DNA of 64,000 nt from Diospyros lotus (GCF_014633365.1 NC_068352.1:8005858-8069857); one strand, 5' to 3'; counted from the first letter of the stretch, positions 34,131 to 46,950 are shown. The notes: generated from the letters alone by a model not told the origin. Numbers and translations: made by a program.

Positions 34131-34555
34131 AATGTTAGCCTTATCCTTCATGTAGATGTACACAAGAAATTACATCCTAATTGGAAGATTAGCTAAGAAG
34201 ATAAGTCTTCAAATTAGATAAATTCAATCACAATCAAATTTGAAGTCTTAATCACGATCAAATTAGGAGACCCAATCTCATATGAGTTTGAATTTTGGGT
34301 CACAATTATCACAATCTCCACCTTTACACAAAATTCAAATATGAAATTATCAAAAATATTTTCTTCCAACAAAATTATGGAGAATTAGTCTCCTTAATGA
34401 ATATCAACCAAATCCACATAATACTACAATATTGCAATAGGCAAGGACTTGGTTAATATATCTACAAGATTATCATGAGTGTTGATTTTTCTCATAGTAA
34501 TTTCAACACAAGCAATAATATCTTGAATAAAATGATATCTCACATTATTTTTTGG
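34131..34555 (-). pseudogene. Copia RNase H tail and start of its 3' LTR
   Basis: The minus strand encodes VRYHFIQDII, EITMRKINTHDNLVDILTK (RNase H C-terminus, Tork-like), with stops after it. Then comes the polypurine tract AAAGGTGGAGAT near 34317-34328, and the LTR start TGTGATAATTGTGACCC. The LTR appears cut at about 34131 (only about 190 bp). The upstream part of the gene is lost at the inverted-repeat arm at 34556. Confidence 0.7.
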
Positions 34556-34795
34556 AATATAACCTCCAAACATTTTTAGCATCTCTATTTCTTTTTCAAT
34601 ATTTTTGGTTCATGAATTAGATCTTTCAAAATTTGTAATAAATGAGGATATTATTAACATCTTTATTTCTTTTCAAGGCTTTTGGTTCATGAATCAAATC
34701 TTTAAAAATTTGGTTCATGAATCAAATATTTTGGTATATGCAATTGCATCATTCCCATATTTATTAAGAAAATTATTCACCATATGGGAGAAATT
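34556..34795. repeat. Left arm of a large inverted repeat
   Basis: Contains ATTTTTGGTTCATGAATTAG, TTCATGAATCAAATCTTT and TATGCAATTGCATCATT. All reappear inverted at 35610-35858 with few mismatches. The loop of about 0.8 kb holds a copia protease fragment. Confidence 0.8.
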
Positions 34796-35160
34796 TAGGT
34801 ACCATATTTTGATTATGTAGCATATATGTTAAGCTAGAGCCCCCACTGTGAATGCTATAAAAAGGGACTGTAGGTAATGTAAGAAGAGCACCCATAAAAG
34901 AGATTGTAGAGCAATGTAATAAGGAGGGAAAAACTAGTTGGTCAATAATTTACCACGGGAGTGTTGCAACATGTTTCATGAAATGCTCGTAGTAAATTAT
35001 TGATTCAATTAGTAATTATCTCCTAAATTTTTAAAGGCAGGGTGATATGAAAGGGTCATAGAATCAGTTTTCAACAACAAATGATTCTAAACTAGTTGGC
35101 CAATCACTTTTCAACAATTTGCAAATAGAGGATATAAGGAAATTATGGGTGAAGGTGATT
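34796..35160. other. Noncoding repeat-derived stretch
   Basis: AAAGGGACTGTAGGTAATGT ... AAGGAGGGAAAAACTAG (34857-34945) recurs as a diverged direct copy at 36328-36400, with an inverted piece near 36450-36520. No coding frame. Confidence 0.55.
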
Positions 35161-35189
35161 TTTTCTTATTTGAGATTGAGACTATTCTC

Positions 35190-35580
35190 TTGATTTTTCA
35201 ATACCTTACTTCATAGATTATAGATTTTGGTGTTACATCTCACATATGTGTTTCTTTTCTAGATCTAAATCAAAGTAGGATGCTTGGAAAGTGTGAAGTG
35301 GTCCTAAAGGTGGGGAATGGAACAAGTGTTTATGCATTAGCCATAGGTAATATTTTTATAACTATTCCTTCTAGACATGTTTTGAACTTAAGTGACTTTT
35401 TGTATATGTTTGGTGTGTTTCGGAATGTAGTGTCCATTCCAAAGCTTGTTAAAAGAAAATTATGATTTTTTTTTTTTGTTGACAATATGTGTAATATTGT
35501 TTATGGTAATGAATATATTGGCAAAGACATTTTGGTTAATGGTATTTACTTTCTTGATTTGCATGAAAAATTGGTTGGCT
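35190..35580 (+). pseudogene. Copia protease / gag-pre-integrase fragment
   Basis: Plus-strand frames read IIDFGVTSHIC, where the catalytic DSG is DFG, then LKVGNGTSVYALAIGN and LPSRHVLNLSDFLY-like blocks and, after a stop at 35463, NEYIGKDILVNGIYFLDL. This is the copia protease followed by the linker before integrase. Only about 130 codons remain, lying in the loop of the inverted repeat. Inactive. Confidence 0.72.
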
Positions 35581-35609
35581 AACAAACGATTGCTTACACC
35601 ATTAATTTC

Positions 35610-35858
35610 TCCAATATTGTGAATTATTTTCTTAATAAATATTGTAATGATGCAATTGCATATACCAAAAGATTTGATTCATGAACCAAATTTTTAAAGA
35701 TTTGATTCGTGAACCAAAAATCATGAAAAGAAATAAAGATGTTAATAATGTCCTCATTTATTACAAATTTTGAAAGATCTAATTCATGAACCAAAAATAT
35801 TGAAAAGAAATAGAGATGCTAATAATGTTTGGAGGTTATATTCCAAAAAAATAATATT
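35610..35858. repeat. Right arm of a large inverted repeat
   Basis: Reverse complement of 34556-34795, for example AATGATGCAATTGCATATAC and CTAATTCATGAACCAAAAAT. Confidence 0.8.
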
Positions 35859-37334
35859 AAATTTTTCTTACCAAAACAATTATATATATATATATATATA
35901 TTTCAGATAAGTGACAATGAATTTTAATCATTGTACAACAATGTTACAAAGTCAAGACACAATTACCAGAGTAAAGCATTTGAAGGAAAACCATATGATT
36001 TTTTTTGACATAATTAATAGAGCTCATCTCATATGAGATTTTTTTTTTTTGTAATGCTTTGCTTTGATAATTAGTGTTTTTTCTTTCTAAAATATAACTA
36101 TTGAAGATTATTAGAATCTCTATTTATTTTCATTATGTATGGTCTATGAATGAAACTTTCAAAATTTATAACAAATTGGGTTATGAAGATTTTGGGAGCC
36201 AGAAATGCAATTGTGCCACTTTCATGTTTATTAAAAAAGTTATTCACAATTAGTGAGAGAGAAATCCTATTACCATATTTTGATTATGGTAATAGGATTT
36301 CATTAGTGGAGCTCACCATGACTTAAAAGGGACTTTGGGCAATGTATGAAGAACACCCACAAAAGAGATTGTAGACAATGCAATAAGGAGAGAAAACCTA
36401 TAGTTGGTCAATGATTTTCACAAGAGGATTTCATTAAATAAATCGCAACACCTTATTTCATTGCTCTACAATCTCTTTGATGCATTTTCTTCCTACATTG
36501 GTTAGAGACCCCTTTTATGCACTCATGGTGAACTTTAACTTAATGTAGATATTACCTAATCAAAATTTGATCATTGAACTTTAACTTAATGTAGATATTA
36601 CCCCTTTTATGCATTTATTCTTTTCAAATGTTGAATTTACAATTTGTTATGAATTTTGGAAGATGTTATTCATGAATCAAAAATATGAAAACAAATAGAG
36701 AAGTACTTGATAATTTGATTTAATCTCATATTTATGTTTTCCATTTGCAATCAAATAATATGGATTTGGTGTAAACCCTAACAACCTAACTTAAATTAGT
36801 TCCCTTATTTGTTATAGAAATTGCAATTTGTAACACACATATATAAAATAAGGTTATATAGCATATGATATTTAATCTTTTGTGCTTTATAGGGAATATG
36901 ATGACAATATATTTGCTTCCTTATTTAAAGAAATATCGCCTAAGAAAAATTATAAAACTTCTAGAAATTATTGGCATACAGGTAACATAATCAAAATATG
37001 GTAACTAAAATTTCTCTTGCTTAGAAAATACAAAAATGATATAATTGCAGGTCACTTTTTTCAAATTAATAATTGAAAAGGAGTTCCCTAATTCATCTTA
37101 GGGAGGTAAAAAAGATGTCGGAAAACCCACATAATTATCCAATTTAAAGGAATGGTTGTTTAATAAAATATAATTCTATTAGATAAAATGAAAGAATTTT
37201 CACACAAGTAACTCGACAATATGAACTATAAATTTTTTTGCTTAAATATCATTTTCAAACAGCAAAGCAAGAAGTATTACAAATATGAAAAAATGAAACT
37301 CAATATATATTAAGAAGAATGAGTTGGATTGAAC
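35859..37334. other. AT-rich noncoding stretch
   Basis: Contains (TA)n at 35880-35902 and poly-T runs, a second GTCTATGAATGAAACTTTC copy related to the inverted-repeat arms (36140-36180), and the 36328-36520 repeat copies. I see no gene. Confidence 0.5.
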
Positions 37335-37404
37335 CTGTGCTAGAAAAAGTATGAATATAGAGATCTTGGCTTGTGACATTGACAACCTGGTAGAACATAT
37401 AAGG
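37335..37404 (-). other. Exon-like block 2 (weak)
   Basis: On the minus strand a pyrimidine-rich tract ending TTTTTCAG precedes 70 bp that read PYMFYQVVNVTSQDLYIHTF, followed by GT. The donor (GTTCAA) is weak. If real, it follows the block at 37800-37868. No family recognised. Confidence 0.25.
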
Positions 37405-37799
37405 CTGAAAAAAGAAAGAAATGTTCTCACCTACAATTTAAAATTATAGATGTTAAATAGGTCACATAGCTATTTGATAAGTGGGAGATCGATATAATTC
37501 TCACAAGGAGATTTATGGTGATACGTTGCTTCTCAATTAAGTTATATTTTCGTAACTAATAGTGCAATCGATGTTGACATAGGTTTGACCTAAGAGTAGT
37601 AATGAGGTTTAGGGTCAAGTTCTCTTCTAGCATATTCTCGATGATGCCCCAACTTTTCCACCATGCTAGAAAAAAAAAAATTACCCTAATCCCATCCCAT
37701 CAGGGAATGAGGTTTAGGGTCACTCTTTGTTCAATTTATCCGTAAATTTGATTTAAAAATATCTTGTAAACAATAAATAATAAATAAAAAAGGACTTAC

Positions 37800-37868
37800 C
37801 ATAATCATGGGTGTAGCAGAGATCAGCCCCATGGTCACAGATCCCCAATTTAGCGACCAAGATGGAGA
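37800..37868 (-). other. Exon-like block 1 (weak)
   Basis: The minus strand reads CTTTTTCTTACAG, then a 69-bp open block encoding SPSWSLNWGSVTMGLISATP, then a consensus donor GTAAGT. The good splice sites and open frame suggest one exon of a decayed host gene. I do not recognise the family, and chance is possible. Confidence 0.3.
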
Positions 37869-38762
37869 CTGTAAGAAAAAGTAAAGGTAAACCTTATGAT
37901 TGTATATGCTTCCAAGTGATAGGAAAAAGAACAATAGTGTAAATGTTATTTGATGTCTTAAAAGAAACATCATACATCGGTATGAAATTGAATCACGATA
38001 TTAACTGGCTAATTGAGCAAAAATAGACGAAAGAGAGAAAGTTAAGATGATTAAAAAAGAGAAAATTTGGTGACTAATTCACATGAAAAGAAATGGTGAG
38101 ACTATAAGAGGAGAAAATTGAGTAATGACTAGTGAGCGACAATACACAGCAATGCCAAGTTCTGAAATCTATATATAGAGTATAAGATTGAGCAAATGAA
38201 TGGCTAATTGAGGGTAGAGATCAAGTCTAGGTAAAACCCTAATATATATGGTTCTTTTGTAAGTGTAGAAAATGACATGTTTTTTGGGCCAACCCAATCA
38301 TCTAATTAGGTCAAATTGATAAGGGCAAAATGGCAACGATAAACTATTTGGGTTTATCCAAAAATCATGGTCCTTTTACATGTTATGGTCCCTTTAATAT
38401 GAATTGATAGGGAGACAACCCACATATTATTTCAGTAAGCCCCCCATAATTATTTCATCTAGTCATTAGGGTAATTTTATTAATTAAAAGATTGTAATTA
38501 TTAAATTATAATTTGGTGACAAGATTAAAAGGTTATGTCCTATTAATTAGAGGAGTCCAATTTGTATTGGAATTTCAATTGAGTTAAAGACTTGTTGCCG
38601 CCAACATTGATTGGGATTACAAATTAACCATTGTCTCCTGTGTTAGGCAATAGAAGTTTTGGCTTTAATTAGTGACTCTTAGTTAGTGCAAAGCCTTTGT
38701 TTCAATTAAGAAATATTTCCACTGAAATTTCCTTCTATTCAGAAAAAACAAAAATGTAATCT
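37869..38762. other. Noncoding stretch beside a Tork-like LTR
   Basis: AT-rich, with no coding frame over 60 codons that looks real. Ends at the LTR boundary at 38763. Confidence 0.45.
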
Positions 38763-39377
38763 TGTTGAACTTGTTTGCTTAATAACAAAAAAAAATTACA
38801 TAGTATCAAAGGAAAGACAAGAAACCAAAAAAGAATAGAAAAGTAAATGCCAAACTCACTCACACAAAGGAGGCAACAACATACGTGTTCTGACCCATAA
38901 ATAGATTCTACTCATGGCAGGAGTGTTCAACCCTAGTCAATCCACTAGATCAAAGAATAAGAGACTTATAGAGAATACATCCAAGAAAAACTACAAGAAC
39001 TTATAATATCGATACCGATGATTAAACCAGAGTACATGCTCAATAGCCCAAGCAATCCCACTCACAACAATCATCACAACCTCTCTTGCATAACCCAAAA
39101 TAGAATGAAGAAAGATCGATACAAGAATAGGGTTTCTCGATATCTCTAGGGTTTCTGCTTACCGAAAGAGGCAAAAGTCGAATGCCCTTTGCCCTTTCTT
39201 CTTTGCTTTATATATGGGAAGGCTACACAACAAATCAGATTGATGGTCACAAATAAAAGAAGGCCCAATCTGATCCTACATGTGTCGGTCATCAAGATAG
39301 TGATCATAACAAGAGAATAAAGCAAAATACATATAAGAATATATTAATAAATCAACTAATTGAATCAAAATATAACA
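38763..39377 (-). mobile_element. 3' LTR of a Tork-like copia
   Basis: Minus strand TGTTATATTTTG to AAGTTCAACA, 615 bp, with TATA box CCCATATATAAAG near 39211-39223 (minus). Purine-rich AAGGTGAAAAT lies between it and the RNase H end. The 5' partner is not in the window. Confidence 0.72.
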
Positions 39378-39443
39378 AATTTTCACCTTGAATCAAGTTG
39401 GTTGATTTTGGATTTGACCAGAGACTCCTACAAAGTCTCCCAG

Positions 39444-39664
39444 CTACATTGGGAGCACATTGAGCAAGGACAAAGCTTGCTCAAACTTAGACACTGGGAT
39501 TGGTTTTGTCAACATATTAACTAGGTTGATTTTTTTTTTTTTAATTTTTTCAACCTTAACTTGACCTTTAGATATTATATGCCTTAAAAATTGCAATCGC
39601 ACATCTATGTGCTTGGTTCTCTCATAAAAAGCACTATTCTTACTCAAGTGTATTACACTCTGTG
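39444..39664 (-). pseudogene. Copia RNase H C-terminus (Tork-like)
   Basis: Minus strand SVIHLSKNSAFYERTKHIDV, RLQFLRHIISKG, then NLVNMLTKPIPVSKFE: the RNase H end with its ADMLTK-type tail. The frame starts abruptly at 39664, where a TGTAATATCCC LTR is inserted. The motif style differs from SIRE, so it does not belong to the pol at 40891-43146. Confidence 0.82.
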
Positions 39665-40890
39665 TGTAATATCCCAAATTTTTAAAATGGCTCAAAAGTA
39701 ATTTTAACGTGGGCCATAGGTGAAATTATCAAAAGAGTTAGAACTTAAGTATAATTTCTTATAGTTATCAGTACCGAATCGACTGTAGGGAATGCTTCGG
39801 AGTGTAAATGTCTATGAAAAATGTTATGGTCTCGACGAGTATCCCGAGATAGGATTTATGGTATTAAAAGAAATCATAATTAAGTCAGTTTTCGGTACAG
39901 CTAAAATACAACTTTGATTCAGGCTGAAAAATCGAATCATTGTAGGAGACTTCCTAAACATAAATGGAACTCTGAGAGGGTTCCGATTTAGCAGAAGGAT
40001 AAACCCTATAGTGGTTTCGGGACTCAACAAAGGTCCGATGAGGGTGCAAGGACGAAATTGTCCTATTGAGTATGCTATGAATTATTAATTTAGGATTTTC
40101 GTTATCGTAATGCAAATTAATTTGACGTTTGAGGATGTAAATGCAATTAGAGAATTGTCTAAGTGAAATAGAGATGAATCTTGGGATTTAAATGTGTAAT
40201 TTTCCTATTATTATGGGGCAATATAAAGTGCTATATATATACATATACAACTGTGTGCATGTGTGAGTGAGGCAGCCGAAATTTGCGCTAGAATTGAAGG
40301 AAAGTTGTTGCAAGCTGGAAACTAATTGCAGACAAGATTGAGGAAATTTAGCAAGAAAGTTCAGAGTGATTTGAGGAAGAAAGATTAGTGTATAATATAT
40401 ATAATATATATAGAGAGAGAGAGGAAATGAAGAAAAAGAAGAAAAGGGACGAAGCAGAGAGTTCATGAGAGCATGGAGCCGACAGATCGCGCGCGAGAGA
40501 GAGAGGGATGAAGCAGAGCAACATCAAACTTGGCGTCAACAGGGTGGCTGGTTGGCTAGATTGATGGCCAAGATGGTGGCCAAAAACAGCCGCAGTAAGC
40601 GGCCAACAGCCATGGCCGCAAGGAAGAAGGCAAGCCGTGGGCAGCAAGCAGGCACGGCGTTCCAACAAGGCCTGAGGCATCCGGTGAGGTAGGCAATGGT
40701 CGGCGAGGCCGTGGCGGCCGACTGCGATAATCGTGCTGCGACAAGCATGGCTGTTCGCAAGCAGCCATGCATGAAGCAGGGAAGAAGAAGAAGTGAAGAA
40801 GAAGAAAGAAAAGAAAAGAAGAAAAGAAAAGAAAAAGAAAAAAGGAAAGAAAATGAAATAAAATGGAAAAAATGTGAGAAAATTTTAAAA
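39665..40890 (+). mobile_element. Truncated gypsy-type LTR (family 5)
   Basis: Starts TGTAATATCCCAAATTTT inside copia RNase H. No matching ...TTACA end is present; the right edge is a purine-rich GAAGAA/AAAGAAAAG tract (40780-40890) abutting a different copia (SIRE RT). This suggests a deletion that removed the LTR end and two element portions. Ala/Arg-rich frames at 40465-40772 are not convincing genes. Confidence 0.6.
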
Positions 40891-43146
40891 AAATAAGAAA
40901 TTGACTTAATCTTTCATACCAAGTTTTAGAAGCTTATTTGAGACCATATAAGGCTTTTCTTAGTTTATACACATGGTCTTCTAAATGAGGATCCTCAAAA
41001 CTGGGAGGTTGTCCCACATAAACCTCTTTATTTATGTAGTCATTTAAGAATGCACTCTTCACATCTATTTGATATAACATCAAAATTCATGTGAGAGGCA
41101 AAGGCTAAAAGCATCCTGATTGCTTCTAGCCTAGCTATGGGGGCATAAAATTCTTCAAAATCGATGCCTTCCTCTTGGCAGTATCCTTTGGCTACAAGCC
41201 TTGCCTTGTTTCTTATTATATTTTAATTTTCATCTAATTTATTCTTGAAAACCCACTTGGTTCCTATTATAGATTTATCCTTGGGTCTAGGACCTAATTT
41301 CCATACTTTATTTCTTTTGAATTGATATAATTCTTCTTGCATAGCCTTAATCCAAAACTCATCTTCTAATGCTTGATCTATGGAAGTTGGCTCAACTTTA
41401 GATATGAATGTTACATTATTGCAATATTGATGCAAGGATGCTCTAGTCCTTATACCTTGACTTGGTTCTCCAATTATTTGATCTATTGGATGATCTTGCA
41501 CAAATTTATAATTCTTGAGAAGCTTACCTAAATCATCCTCATCTAATAGTTTCTCTTGATTTTGTGATTGAGAACTTGATGGTTTATTTAGAGATTCTTT
41601 CTTGAATTCTTAGTTTCTCAATCTCCTTAGATGGATCTATTGTTGTCTTCTTCTCTTTATCTTCAATTCTTATATTTGACTTAGGAGTCTCATTGAATTT
41701 TACATGTATGGATTCTTCCAAGGTATTTGTTCTAATATTGTATATTCTATAAGCCTTACTAGTATTTGAATATCCAAGGAAGATTCCTTGGTCACTTTTA
41801 ACCTCAAATTTTCCTACATTATCCTTTGTGTTCAAAATAAAACATTTACATCCAAAGGCTCTAAAATAAGATACGTTAGGCTTTTTCTTATAGTATAATT
41901 CAAATAGTATTTTCTTAATGCCTTGTCTTAGATTAAACTTATCTAGGAAATAACTAGCGATATTGACCGCTTCGGCCCAAAAATACATTGGCAAGTTATT
42001 CTCCAAAAGCATGTTCCTAGCCATCTCTTGAAGATTCCTATTTCTCCTTTCAACAACACCATTTTGTTGTAGGGTTCTAGGTGTGAAGAATTGGTGAAGA
42101 ATACCATTTGCTTCATAAAACTCCATAAAATGTCTATTCTCAAATTTTCCACCATGATCGCTTTTAATAGCGACAATTCTATCATCTTACTCTCTTTTAA
42201 CTAGTTTGACAAAATTTTGAAAAGCTTCATCCTTTGATGCTAAGAACATAACCCATGTAAACCTAGAAAAGTCATTTACTACAACATATGCATAAAAGTT
42301 TTCATCGTAACTTCTAATTTAAGTATGTCCAAATAAGTCTATGTGCAAGAGTTGTAGAGGTTTACTGGTTGATATTTCTCTCTTAGATTTAAAGGAAACT
42401 CTAGTTTGTTTTCCTTAGCAACATACAAGACAAGATATTTCTTCATTGAACTTTATCTCATGGAGACCTACAACTAAATTTTTATTAGCTATGTTTCTAA
42501 TTAAGTCCAGATTAACATGACCTAATCTTCTATGCCATAAGAGAATATCTTTATTTTTCACCATAAGGCATTTTGCATTAATTTCCTCAATATTAGCAAT
42601 ATATACATTGTCTTGCCTATTAGTACCAATAATAATGGAGTGGAAATTATCAATAACGAGATAATGCCTTTGTCTAAAAATAACTTCATAGCCATCATCA
42701 CAAAATTGACTAATGCTAAGAAGATTATGTTTTAAATCTTCTACTAATAGAACATTTCTAATAGTAGTGGAATGTGGATGGTTAACCGTACCCATACCAA
42801 CCACTTTACCTTTGGCATTGTCCCCAAACATGACAGATCCTCCATCTTTGGGAGCGAGATCTAAGAACAGATCTCTCTCACCGGTCATGTGTGATGAGCA
42901 ACCACTATCCATATACCACTTGTTACCCATTATGGTCCTCACACCCATCTTCACATTTAAATGATCATACTTTAAGTTTGGGTACCCATCTATAGACGGG
43001 TCCCTTAAATCTTTGTTCATTGGGATTAAATGATTTAATTATTCTTAATGTATGTGGATGAGGAGCAACATTTAAAATTTTGTGATCTAACTCATTTATT
43101 ATTTGTATCACCCCTTTGGGAATCCACATTTGTGATACGTTGCTTC
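40891..43146 (-). pseudogene. SIRE-like copia pol: protease, integrase, RT (broken)
   Basis: Read leftward from 43146. Protease (43020-42415) has an intact active site, WYMDSGCSSHMTG, then FGDNAKGKVVGMGTV and the gag-pre-integrase LLWHRRLGHVNLDLI. The integrase core follows: KSDHGG near 42140 in another frame, then GVVERRNRNLQEMARNML and FRAFGCKCF (42126-41584). The linker (41501) has GEPSQGIRTRASL. The RT start is IDQALEDEFWIKAM and TKWVFKNKLDEN (to 41223), and decayed RT runs on to KALYGLK near 40950. It is cut at about 40891, so the YVDD and RNase H are absent. Style and order fit SIRE/Maximus. The matching gag is at 49300-50690, split off by the solo LTR. Confidence 0.88.
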
Positions 43147-44199
43147 TGTAATGACTCTAAGATGGGTCTAGGTGTTTTAATACTTAATGTCAGTTTAATG
43201 GCATTTTAAATGTGGATCTAAGTATTATAATATTTAATGATAAATTTGCTTTGATGGCATAGAAATAATTTTAGACTGTATAATTTTATTTTATGGTTCA
43301 CATGATCGTAAAAAAATAAGTGTATGGGTCTGATTTTTAAGAAATTGGGAAATAATGAAATGGGCCACATTAATTAGTTAATGAGTTCATGGGTTTATAG
43401 ATGAGCCAATAAATTGATGGGTCGGGCTTGGGCCTGGTAAAGGAAATTTAGTTTTTAATCATACGAAATAAGAAAAATAATAATGAAAATAAAAATAAGT
43501 GTCAAATGTTAGAAATACCCTAAAAAGTTTGTTTATTATAAAAAAAAAGTAGGGGCAATTGAGTCTTTTGAAGGCTGGAGTACAAACCTGGTGCCACAAC
43601 CCCCCTTTTCTTCTGTGCACTGTGGTTTGTTTCCATTTCAGTGCCGATTTGCATATCTCCCTTTGTCCCCCCACTATTCCATTGCCCTTCATCTTCTTCT
43701 CCATCCATTCTTCTTCTCCCATTGTCTGTTCGCAACTGGAGCTTCAGCGGAGGAGTCTCATCAGGCAAGTTCTCTTACCCATGTTTGTTCCAATGCAACT
43801 TCTCCTTCTTACACCACTCTTTATTTTCATGCAAGTTCTCTATTCCTGCAAAATTCTTCTGGAACCATTCATTATGTGGGACTTTTTCCTGTCTGTTACT
43901 TGGATTTTTGAGTCACTGTGTAACCTATGTATATATATGTGTGTGTGTGTGTCCCAATGATCTGTGAGCCTCACTAGTAGTGTGATTGATACCTTGTTTT
44001 CCTTCTCGTGGGTCTCCTATGATGTTTCAAATGGGGTTTATTTTACCCCAAATTTATTTTGTACGAATGGCATATTTTTGGTTTTAGTATAGATACAGAG
44101 GTTCTGTTCATCTCTGTATTGAGCAATCGGTTGTATGTATATATGTAAATAAAGAAGCCCATTCGAATAACCTTCCTTATATTTACATGATTCGAATAG
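43147..44199 (+). mobile_element. Family-1 solo LTR copy B, segment 1
   Basis: Starts TGTAATGACTC after GCTTC (43142-43146). The right flank at 49300-49304 is GTTTC, a one-mismatch target duplication. It splits SIRE pol from SIRE gag. From 44083 onward it aligns with window position 1. Interrupted at 44200. Confidence 0.9.
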
Positions 44200-46676
44200 T
44201 GTAATGCCCCATTTTCGGGTATTTTGATGTTTTAGAATTTGTTTGGTTTAAATAGTTTAAACTATTTGTTGCCAGGAGCCAAAGATAGGTGACAGTCACC
44301 CGGGAAAAATCAGAAATCGAGCGCGGACATACCGGGTATGTAGAATCCTCATTAAACTTGTATCCTGTAACTAACGTAAATTGTCCAAGTGATAGAAGGC
44401 GAAAAACGTTGAGAAAATATACAAATCTGGAGGTATTAGTAATGTATAATGCATGAAATATTGAAAAGTCAAAGGCAAATGTCTATGTGGCTTTGGAAAA
44501 TTCAAAATTCAACTAAGGGAAGGATTGAAATTAAGCATTCTCAGGTAGATATTTTAAGAGAAGAGAAGACCTTCTAGAAGCTAAGTTAAGTGTAGTTTAG
44601 GTGTAAATCATGTATGGTTAAGAGATGTGTGAGCAAATTGTGTGGCGGAAATTAAAAGGAAATTTGGGGAAGTATATAAACACATAAATCTGAAAATTGG
44701 AGAGGAAAAAAAGGAAGCAAAATGTGAAGTTTCTCATGGGTCTCTTCCTTCTCCATCTTCAAAATTCCCTCTTTAATTTTCAAGCCAAATCTCATCTTCC
44801 AAAAGTTTCAAGTCATCCAATCATCAACTAAGGAAGCTAGTAAAGGCAAGTTCCTCATCCCATATCTTCTCTATGGTCATTTAAATTCTCTCTTAGGGTT
44901 AGATTTGAGGGTTTTTAAGTTATGGTTAAATTCCCTAACTTAAAGCCTTGAAGTGAGAGATTGAAAGTGTGTAAAGGTTGTAAAGTATGGTGTTTTTGTG
45001 TTGGCAGTGGTTTTGGGGAAGAGAAATCAAGTCTTGGGTGAAGTAGGGTTTTGGTTTTATATTGGGGTAAATTCTTGAATTTGAGGGCTTCTAAGTTTTA
45101 TGCATGTTGTTATGAGCTTAAGTGGGGTTTGTATTCTCCCACAATTCCTAAGGAATGGTGTATTCTTGAAATTAAGCATGGTAGAGAATTGGTCTTCTCC
45201 CATGTCTTGTGTTAGTGTATTCTTGTCATGGTTGGTCCCAAATGATCAAAAATGTGTTGAATCAATGCTAGGGTGCATATCTTTATAATTCTAAATGCCC
45301 AAAGTTCTAATGAAGCTTTAAAGAAAGCATGGCAATGATGATGGTATGTAGATGTCTTTAATTTTATGAATGCTAAGCTTTGGCATGACATGATTTGGAA
45401 AGAGTGGTAATTGTGCATCATGAGACATGATTTGCATGAGCTTACCATATTTCATACATGAGTGAGCATGGAGCATATACTTTATCTATTGCACGAGCAT
45501 TTGAATGTGGCCACTAAAATTGTTGCATTGCATGAGCATTATAGCGCGCGATGCGAAGAATCTTCGCAGGGATATCCCCCAAAACCAGTGGGCATTAGCC
45601 GGACTGGGGTTTACACTCTTTCGGTGACGACTGGGGAGTGCGTCCATTGGTGACGACCATGGGCGAAGGTTTATGTATGTATAAGTATTCGGCTATAGCC
45701 AAGGACCAATGGTCCCCAGAGTTATTACAGTTTCTGTGGATGTAGGTTTCAGTCACGAGCCTGGTATGTATTATGATTATTATATGGGTCGGGAGGCCGT
45801 GTATTTGTTACAAGCTTTAATGTGCATGTTGCATGACATAAACTTGCATTGGGTGTGTGTGTGATAGTGTATTAGCTTGGCATTTCAAAATCTAAGCAAA
45901 ATGTTTCAAAATAGCTAAAATAGGGTCATATATTTTGAAACATGTCAAGCAGGTTTCGAAATATAACATTCTGTTTACCAAGTTTCGAAACATGTTATGT
46001 AAGTTTCGAAACGTGTCTGTTTACCAGCCTACGCACCCTGTATGGTTTTTGTTATAACTTTTTATGTAGATATCCGATTAATGAACTGTTTGAAGCGTTG
46101 TAAACTAGACTTGATAGCTTCATATAAAATTCAAATCATTTGGATAAGAATTATATGGTTTCCCTTTGGTTTCAAAATGAGTCAAAACCTGCATATCTTG
46201 AATTCTGAAACATAGCAAAACAGCATTGCATATTTCGAAACCTATGTCCTGTTTTCAACTTTATCATTCTTTTATACTTATTACTTGCTAAGCTTTGTGG
46301 CTCACTCTTGTATTCCTCACCATTCCAGGTAAGGGCAAGGATGTAGCGGATGCTGGTCCAAGTAAAGTGGTTGGGTAGTACCATGTGTGTCGGGGTGCCC
46401 TCAACAAAGGTCTTGGGAGTGTTTTGGGAGACTAGTATCCTAGGATTTTCCTCTTAAAGTAAATGTAATATTTTTGTGAACGTATATTGTAAAGTGATGA
46501 AAGTCTCCATGCATGTTTTGGATTTTGTAATGATGAATGCTATGTAAAGTCTAATGTTTGTTTCAGTTTCTCTTATACACATTATGATGTGAATATTTAG
46601 GTTTCTCCTCTCCCATTTGACGCTCCCTGCACAGGGCTCTCTAGGTATTGAGGATGCTCGGGGGAGGGGTGTTACA
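44200..46676 (+). mobile_element. Family-2 gypsy-type solo LTR
   Basis: TGTAATGCCCC to GGGGTGTTACA, 2477 bp, flanked by AATAG (44195-44199) and GATAG (46677-46681). Copy A holds the uninterrupted site (GGATAGCC near 113-120). Carries GTTTCGAAAC motifs (45900-46250), a class-II module (46045-46150) and CTTGCTAAGC ... CATTCCAGGTAAGG (46285-46335). No coding domain. Confidence 0.93.
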
Positions 46677-46743
46677 GATAGCCTCATCTATATATATATA
46701 TTTATATATCCCTTGATTCGAATAGCCTTGGATATAAACTTCA

Positions 46744-46950
46744 CTAATTCGAATCACTCACATAATCCCATATGCCTGATTCAAATCCCATACACATATA
46801 TATATATACAAACTCAAGCCATTCGGATCCCATATGCCTAATTCGAATCCCATACACATATATATATACAAACTCAAGCCATTCGAATCCTATATGCCTG
46901 ATTCGAATCACACACACACACACATATATATATACAAACTCAAAGCACCA
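46744..46950. repeat. ATTCGAAT tandem repeat (copy B)
   Basis: Equivalent of 181-411 with shorter CA/TA tracts. Confidence 0.85.

Noticed and set aside
40465..40772. Ala/Arg-rich frames on both strands
   Set aside because: GC-rich low-complexity stretch in a truncated LTR; overlapping frames on both strands and no known domain.
43559..43967. Ser/Pro/Phe-rich frames of 106-133 codons in three phases
   Set aside because: Pyrimidine-rich LTR sequence open in all three frames; not conserved with the family-1 copy at 12417.
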